Part shown: piece after piece, positions 58,310 to 64,000 of the stretch | How positions within the stretch are numbered: the first letter of the stretch is position 1 | Layout of the letters: the number at the start of each line of letters is the position of its first letter | Assembly (NCBI GenBank): GCA_013423385.1 | Contig: BLZA01000011.1 | Span: 57,742 to 121,741, forward strand | Source: Naganishia liquefaciens | Lineage: Eukaryota > Basidiomycota > Tremellomycetes > Filobasidiales > Filobasidiaceae | Reading direction: 5' to 3' | Length of the DNA: 64,000 nucleotides | Notes under the pieces: model-generated | Databases searched by the model: none | Seen by the model: only the letters and a program-made list of their open reading frames with translations | Told to the model about the DNA's origin: nothing | Translations under genes and position numbers: made by a program

Positions 58310-60120
58310 ATGCTATCCAGGATCAGAGTCGCTCAGCTATGCCGGGAGCTCAAGAGGCGCAATATCCATACATCCTCTCGTCTCTGTCAGAATGTGCTTC
58401 ACGAGCTAAAGGACCGCGGGTTTGTAGCGGCCGTGACGAGGTCAGTGGACGTTCGAGAATTCAATTGTACTCGGCTTATACGTATCCTGTATGGCCGTCG
58501 GCAGTCCTACACTATCCAAGCTGCTCGAAAACCCCACATGCATATACTCGGGCGTCGACCCGTCTGCTAAATCGCTGCATGTCGGGAATCTACTACCACT
58601 TCTCACCTTGCTACATATGAAAGAAGCCGGCCACCACGTTCTAGCACTCGTGAGTCCACTTGCGACCCGCACAGTCGTCCCTAAAGCTTGTTTAGATAGG
58701 TGGGGCGACAGGATCGATAGGTGACCCGTCTGGACGATCAACGGAACGCAACGCTCTGGACAAGGCCGTCGTTGAGGCCAACGTCCGAAGCATTACACAC
58801 CAAGTCGAACGATTCTTCAGCCTTGGTAACACCTACGTCCGCTCTCGTCGCCCAGGTACAACAGGCGTCCGAGACGATCAGGCAAAAGCAGGAACCGCAG
58901 GCAAGCTTCAAGTCGTGAACAACCATGAATGGACCGTCGGTGTATCACTGCTCGACTTTCTGCGCGACGTCGGCAAGTTTGCCAAAGTAAACACCATGCT
59001 CTCGCGCGAGAGGTACGTTCCCACCCCACCCGTCACATCCCTACTTACCCACCCCGTCAACAGCGTCAAGAACCGGCTCACCGCCGAACAAGGCATCTCT
59101 TTTACGGAATTCACCTACCAACTTCTGCAGGCGTTTGATTTCCGACACTTGCACTCACGGTACCGGTGTCGCGTCCAAGTCGGCGGCTCGGACCAGTGGG
59201 GCAACATTGTCTCGGGGATCGACTTGATTCGACGCACGGCGGCAGTGGCGACCGAGGAGGCAGCCAAGGACGACCTGGATCCGGCGTATGGCTTGACGAT
59301 CCCATTGCTCACTACCAGTACGGGTGAAAAGTTTGGAAAGAGTGCCGGGAATGCCGTGTGGCTTGATCAAGAGATGACGAGCGTTTTTGACTTTTACCAG
59401 GTGGGCCAACCGGTCCGCGTCATCCTCGTACTTTGGGCTCATCCTTTTGACAGTACTTTTTGCGGACGCCGGATGCGGACGTCGACAAGTTGCTGCGGCT
59501 GTTTACGTTTCTGCCAATAAGCGAAATTGAAGCCGTCTTGCAACATCACTCGGTGAGTCCACGTGCGTGCACAAGGCGGTCCGAGCTGACATTCATACAG
59601 GCCAAGCCGCACCTGCGCACGGCTCAAAGACTACTTGCAAACGAGATCACACAACTAGTCCACGGCGGTACGTCACGCGTCTTTCCATTCATTAGCTGAG
59701 CGCTAAGGCCCTTTGCAGAACAAGGCCTTGCGAAAGCGCAAACTGCCACGGCCATACTCTACGGCAGCAATTTCAGCGACCTCGAGGCGGAAACGGTGTA
59801 CCAAGCATTGCACGGCGACGATCGGCTCGTCATTGTCGAGAAGCAAACAGTGATGGGAACGCCATTCGCACGGCTGGCAGCGAGTCATGGTCTTGCAAAG
59901 TCAAATGGTACGTACAGGCTACGTGCAACAGCCCGGAGGAATGTTCATCCGCCTCTCTGAAGCCGAGGCATCACGGTCCATCAAGGGCGGGGGATTCTAC
60001 GTCAACAACCAAAAGCTGACGGACACGACGAGGACGTTGCAGGAGGATGACCTGTTGGACGAGAGGCTCGTCGTGCTGGCCATTGGCAAGGGTGAACGCA
60101 AGATCTTGTATCTGACATGA
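58310..60120 (+). CDS. MSY1: Tyrosyl-tRNA synthetase, mitochondrial type
   Basis: Class I synthetase charging mitochondrial tRNA-Tyr. Exons: 58310-58440, 58505-58649, 58696-59012, 59064-59400, 59454-59552, 59601-59667, 59719-59907, 59939-60120; 488 aa. An Arg-rich presequence is followed by YSGVDPSAKSLHVGN (HIGH variant, residues 69-72), IGGATGSIGDPSGR, VGGSDQWGNIVSGIDLI (tRNA/tyrosine pocket) and GEKFGKSAG, the KMSKS loop. The C-terminal S4-like part reads EASRSIKGGGFYVNNQKL. The last intron as drawn is only 31 nt (gtacgt to ccggag). It is needed to restore the frame, so either a very short intron or a misread exists there. The bacterial-type architecture and leader point to the organelle enzyme. 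Confidence 0.92.
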
Positions 60121-60168
60121 CGACTATAATCATAGACTATTCCAGATGTCACACAGACAACACGTCCG
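60121..60168. other. 48-nt gap between convergent stop codons
   Basis: TyrRS and the polymerase end 48 nt apart on opposite strands. There is no room for separate 3' UTRs, so the transcripts must overlap. Confidence 0.6.
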
Positions 60169-62603
60169 CTACGCATCAGCATTCCTCCACTGAGGCTGGA
60201 CATAACGCAGTCCCAAAATCTCAAAGATTTCCCGCTCCGTCTTGGGAAAGTATTCCTCGCCCGTTGACCGATCTGCAAACCTGCCTGAATCGAATTTGAG
60301 GTTTCTATCAAAGCTCTATTAGCGCCGCCGCATCTAGCCAAACACCCTGTGTTGCCGCGACTTGCAATTCATTCTCTGCGTATCGTCTGCAGAAGCGTCA
60401 GCGACTCTTTCGCACTGGCGGAGGAAAAAGGTACCGAGAAAACCCACTTGAGATCCCGTTCAAACATCATGCTGCCCGACCAGCCGAGCACCGCGAGCGC
60501 ATACTTGTTTTTCGGCGCCATGATGAAATCGACTCTGCGCGTCAGGCGACAATGGATCGTGCCGTCCGGGAGCACGGTTGGTGGCAAGCGAAAGAGGATA
60601 AACGCCTTGTCGAGGCCGTCAAAGTTGGCGTGGTCCTTGGTGTGGTGTGACGCGACGGCGACGTCTAAAGGTGAGGGGGAGATCAGCACGCCAGCCAGAA
60701 GGGAAGCGGGGTTTCCCGCACGACTTGCGCAAGACGTGTGTAATGATGCCTAGAACAAAAGTGTCAGCGTGCGATCAAATGACCATGTCCAGTGGCAAGG
60801 CGACCCACCGAGATCCGCCATGCGCGTCACCAGGTCCCTCAACAGCCGTCCGACATCGACATCCTCCGTCGGCGGGCAAAACACGATATCCACATCATTC
60901 GACTCGGGTTTGCCCCTGCGGTAGCCGCCCGTGACGGTATACCGACACCCTGGTAGAAGCGCCTCAAGCTCGGCGCCGACGCACGCCTCAATCTCGGCCA
61001 CCTCGGCGCGCGGGATCTTGCTGTCCAAGTCGGGCTTCAAGCCGATCCACTCGCGGACAATTTCGGCCGCGCTCATCTTGCCCTCTCTCCTCCTCCTGGC
61101 GGCATCCCGACTGCGCCGTCGTCTCGAAGGTGACGACAATGACCCGGCGGCCCCCACACGTCTGAACGTCGGCGCATACCCGCTCGGGATACCCTCTCCC
61201 ACGACGCCGGAATCCCACTCGGCGGCTTCCTTGAGCGCATAATGCTCTGCCAGGTCCTCGAGCGTGCGGCATCCCCAGTCGGTGTACAGCTCGCGTGCTT
61301 TACGGTGCCCGACCGTGTACACCGAGGCGAGCATTTCGAGCGTCTGGAAGCGGTCCGAAGCGAGGATCTCTTCGGCTTCGATCACGTGGCCCGTCGAGAG
61401 GAATTCGTCAATCTGCGGGCATGCGTGAGGCGACTATTTGTTGGATGAAAAGACCTGCAACGCACCCTTTCAGCCACCTTGGCGCCGAGGTCTGGCAACT
61501 GCAGGGCATCCGCTCCCGACTCGATGCGCCGTGGAACGGCTTCTGCGAGAAAAGTAATGATGAGCGTCGGGCGGGGGCGCCGGGGCACGGAGAGCTCACA
61601 TTTGAGGATCTGCACGCAAAGGGGATTCAGCCACGCCGTTCGCGTCAACGAGGCCCCGGGACTCACACTCATACTACGCCTATAGCTCAACACGTTGCTA
61701 TTCCGCTGATCAGGATCATCATACTCTCTCATCTGGTATATCGGCTTGATCGCATCAATCTACCCATCGCGGCGGATATCAGCCTCGTTTTCCCGAGGGG
61801 AGGGGAGGGGAGGGGCGCGGGCTCACGATATCCTGATTCACACACTTCAACGGACTACACCTCTGCACCGCCCGATTCGGGATATCCCGTAACTCGATCC
61901 CCACGGGGAACGGCGCCAAGTCGCGTGGATCCTGATGCACGGCGTCTTGTGCGTCCGATACGACGGGCGGCTCTGCAGGTGGGTGTCGCACGTAGGCGCC
62001 CGTGTTGGGTATCATGTAGGCTTCCCGCGCCGGGACGTGTGGCGGGGGGACGTATGTGCGTTGGAGGGGTGGTAGATTCACCGCCGGTTGCAAGGACGAC
62101 TCGGGCACATCCCTTCCGACCGACCCTGCCCGTTGTCGTGCCTCTCCATACGCCACAACCTCTTCATACGCCCGCGTCAGCCATTCCATCCCGACGATCC
62201 ACCGTTCATCCACCATCTGCGCCGAGCCGAGCACTTTTACCAACCTCGCCCTCCCCCTCAACGCCGTCACGATAACACTCGCATCCTCCACGGGCGACAC
62301 GATCCCCGCGAGCGCTTCCACACGTGCGTACGCCGTCGGCAAGTTGCCGTCGAGTTTTGTCGGGAGGATGTGGATCCGGATGTGCGAGAGGAGAGGGTAG
62401 AGCGGCGTGGGGTGGATGGCGGGGCGGGAGGCATCCGAGGCGGGGGTTGGTGGTGGGCGGGATGGCGCAGGGGCAGGGGATGGAGGACGGGCGTATGGAT
62501 GCGGGTGGGTGTGGTGGTGTGGGCGGTCTGCGGGCATGGATATGGGTATGTGGGATAGATGGGTGGGTGGATGAACCGTGGCTGCTGATACGGTGATGCT
62601 CAT
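60169..62603 (-). CDS. Family X DNA polymerase (Pol lambda/mu/IV type) with BRCT domain
   Basis: Gap-filling polymerase for end joining and base-excision repair. Solid exons: 61827-62603, 61669-61732, 61466-61542, 60809-61412. A Pro/His-rich start (MSITVSAATVHPP; the frame is open further up) precedes a BRCT domain with RIHILPTKLDG, ALAGIVSPVEDASVIVT and VDERWIVGMEWL. Then SPLKCVNQDI, LSYRRSM, PRRIESGADALQLPDLGAKVAERIDEF (8-kDa domain helix-hairpin-helix) and GCRTLEDLAEHY. The metal-binding GGYRRGKPESNDVDIVF carries catalytic Asp residues. Further frames up to 60169 carry FDGLDKAFILFRLPP, TRRVDFI (third Asp), KYALAVLGWSGSMMFERDLK and the end YFPKTEREIFEILGLRYVQP. Joining these needs 25-29 nt introns plus a GC-donor intron, so the 3' model is provisional. 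Confidence 0.85.
61295..62275 (+). other. Plus-strand shadow frame over the polymerase gene
   Basis: A 326-codon plus-strand frame with biased Arg/Pro composition lies opposite the BRCT and 8-kDa exons. It is explained by codon bias of the real minus-strand gene and is listed only so that a reader does not take it for a second gene. Confidence 0.6.
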
Positions 62604-63214
62604 GACTCGGGGGTGCCATAATAATAGTTTCCCCGTCTTTTTACTCTTTTTGGCCTCGTGCTTTTGTCGGTAAATTCCCTTTTTCCCTTTTATTTCCGTC
62701 ATTTCCGACAGCAAGCCCTTCTGCCGCACCCAGTCAGAGGCCTAATATCATCTAAATTCCGACCCACAATTCCCCCTCAACTCTCCTCTCCCGGACGCAC
62801 CCTTCCTCCTCGCAAAGTCATCTCCCTCCCTCTCCTGCATCCCCCTTCCTCTCCCTCCCCTCGTACACAACCCACCACCCACCGTAAGTCTTCCCTCTCA
62901 CCCCACTCCATCCCCTGCGCCCCAACGATGAACACACACCGCATTGTCATCCTTTATCTGCCAAGCCGAGGATATATCGTCGCTCGGCTGCTGATGAGCG
63001 CCTAATGCAGAAAAGCCCCCCTCACCCCCCCCCGCCTGGGCTTGGCCCCGTGGAGGGTGGTGGGGGGAGTTGGGTTCTGAGGGGTTTTACGGGGGGATTG
63101 GGGGGGGAGGGCGGGAATGGTTTTTGATGGGGAATGGAGCGCTGATTGTTTGCTGGTACTAGACACGTGCGGATGTCGGGGTTTGGGGATAGGGCTGCGT
63201 TGAAGGGGACAGGT

Positions 63215-63237
63215 AGAGAGAGAGAGAGAGAGAGAGA
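63215..63237 (+). repeat. (AG)n microsatellite
   Basis: About eleven uninterrupted AG units in otherwise G-rich DNA. Confidence 0.9.
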
Positions 63238-63600
63238 CCGCGCTTCATGGCGGTGGCATTCCTCCGTATTGTCAAACGGCAAGGAATATTCCCTCCTCTA
63301 CGAAATTCTAGCAAACGCGCCGTTCACCACAGCTGCCATCCACCAGCAGAATCACACCAGTCAAGCATCAACATCCCCCTTTGGGCTTGGGCCAAGCAGG
63401 CATGGGAATGGCGTGAGGCCAGAGCGAGGTGTGCGGCTGTCTGGCGCGCAAGTCTACGGTGGTTGGGTCCCCCAGGGGGTGTTCATTCGTTGCCATCTAT
63501 CGTGACCTCGTATCGCTCCTCTCCACAATATGTAGTATATTGACATGTACTAGAATAAAAGTGACGTTCCGTGTCCTTTCCTCGCCCAGTTCCTCACGCG

Positions 63601-63713
63601 CCCTCCTCGCCCTCCTCGCCCTCACGCGCCCTCCTCGCCCTCCTCGCCCTCCTCGCCCTCCTCGCCCTCCTCGCCCTCCTCGCCCTCTTCGCCCCTCCTC
63701 GCCCTCCTTGGCC
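63601..63713 (+). repeat. Minisatellite, 9-nt unit CTCCTCGCC
   Basis: About twelve copies of CTCCTCGCC with minor variants (one ACGCGCC interruption, one CTCTTCGCC). On the minus strand it keeps open frames that would read repeating Glu-Glu-Gly or Arg-Gly-Gly, but without flanking gene signals. Confidence 0.9.
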
Positions 63714-64000
63714 CCCGCCGCCGCCTCCCGCCACGCCACATACTCCGCCCACCCCTTTGTACACTTTTCACTCCTATACACCCCTCAACGTCATCCCCCG
63801 CCACACCTCCCCCACCCACCTGGGACGGGGCCTCTCCACCCCTGCCTTTCCTCACAAGACTCTGCACGGGTCTCTTCCCTTGCTCCAGCCCTGCGCGGGC
63901 GGGGACGTTCGGGACAAAGTAGGTACCCCGTGTAGCCGCTGGCCCTGGACGGTAAAACTGATATGGGATCCGTGGGGTTGCCGAGCGTCAGTCCGAGCGG

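Larger units (their letters stand above)
62604..64000. other. Low-complexity region at the window end
   Basis: About 1.4 kb upstream of the polymerase. It holds a pyrimidine-rich tract (about 62750-62890), long C and G runs (about 63005-63120), an AG dinucleotide run (63215-63237) and a 9-nt tandem repeat (63601-63713). No exon chain or family match was found on either strand. Confidence 0.5.

Noticed and set aside
1-64000. CRISPR arrays, rRNA, tRNA, transposons with terminal repeats
   Set aside because: No regular spacer repeats, no cloverleaf or rRNA-like sequence and no transposase with paired ends were seen. Small tRNAs could still be missed by eye.

Overview
The window looks like nuclear DNA of a basidiomycete fungus, most likely a yeast-like Tremellomycete. 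Every confident gene is cut by many short (mostly 40-80 nt) GT-AG introns, with small exons down to 14-15 nt, short intergenic spacers and eukaryotic gene families. The lineage is inferred from gene style only. I rebuilt exons by following protein-family continuity and checking splice sites and reading phase. Single-frame reads see only fragments of most genes.

Layout. 1-564 (-): 5' part of an aromatic-L-amino-acid decarboxylase. 1146-3076 (-): mitochondrial NADH-cytochrome b5 reductase (MCR1-like) carrying an extra helical repeat region. 3077-5292: mostly empty, with two weak ORFs. 5293-6664 (+): HpcH/HpaI aldolase. 7014-7910 (-): glycolipid transfer protein. 8556-11020 (-): eIF2A. 11872-13743 (+): PRPP synthetase. 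13929-15120 (-): MND1. 15923-17872 (+): mpaB/Lcp-like (DUF2236) oxygenase. 18858-20408 (+): AT-hook protein. 20893-23661 (-): bifunctional tryptophan synthase TRP5. 24089-27357 (-): TFIID subunit TAF5. 27604-28691 (+): EMC7.

29599-35325 (+) holds a tandem pair of secreted tannase/feruloyl esterases with superimposable 13-exon structures. Then come a DUF726/TMCO4-like hydrolase at 35603-37601 (-) and a giant 15-exon PH-domain protein of about 2592 aa at 38158-46710 (+). A second tandem pair at 46944-54714 (-) encodes sterol-glucosyltransferase-like enzymes, each with 18 exons. 55657-56617 (+) is an unrecognised acidic coiled-coil gene. 56794-58072 (-) is CMS1, 58310-60120 (+) mitochondrial tyrosyl-tRNA synthetase, and 60169-62603 (-) a BRCT-containing family X DNA polymerase. 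The last 1.4 kb is low-complexity DNA.

The genes are mainly housekeeping: translation, transcription, ribosome assembly, Trp/PRPP metabolism, meiosis, DNA repair and ER membrane-protein insertion. PRPP synthetase feeds the tryptophan pathway that ends in TRP5, but they are not a cluster. The accessory flavour comes from two recent-looking local duplications (tannases, glucosyltransferases). I found no mobile element, CRISPR array, rRNA or tRNA gene. Nothing here is clearly a new multi-gene system. The most unusual items are the repeat-bearing MCR1, the giant PH protein, the C-terminal tails of the glucosyltransferases, and splice junctions that imply GC-AG or very short introns.
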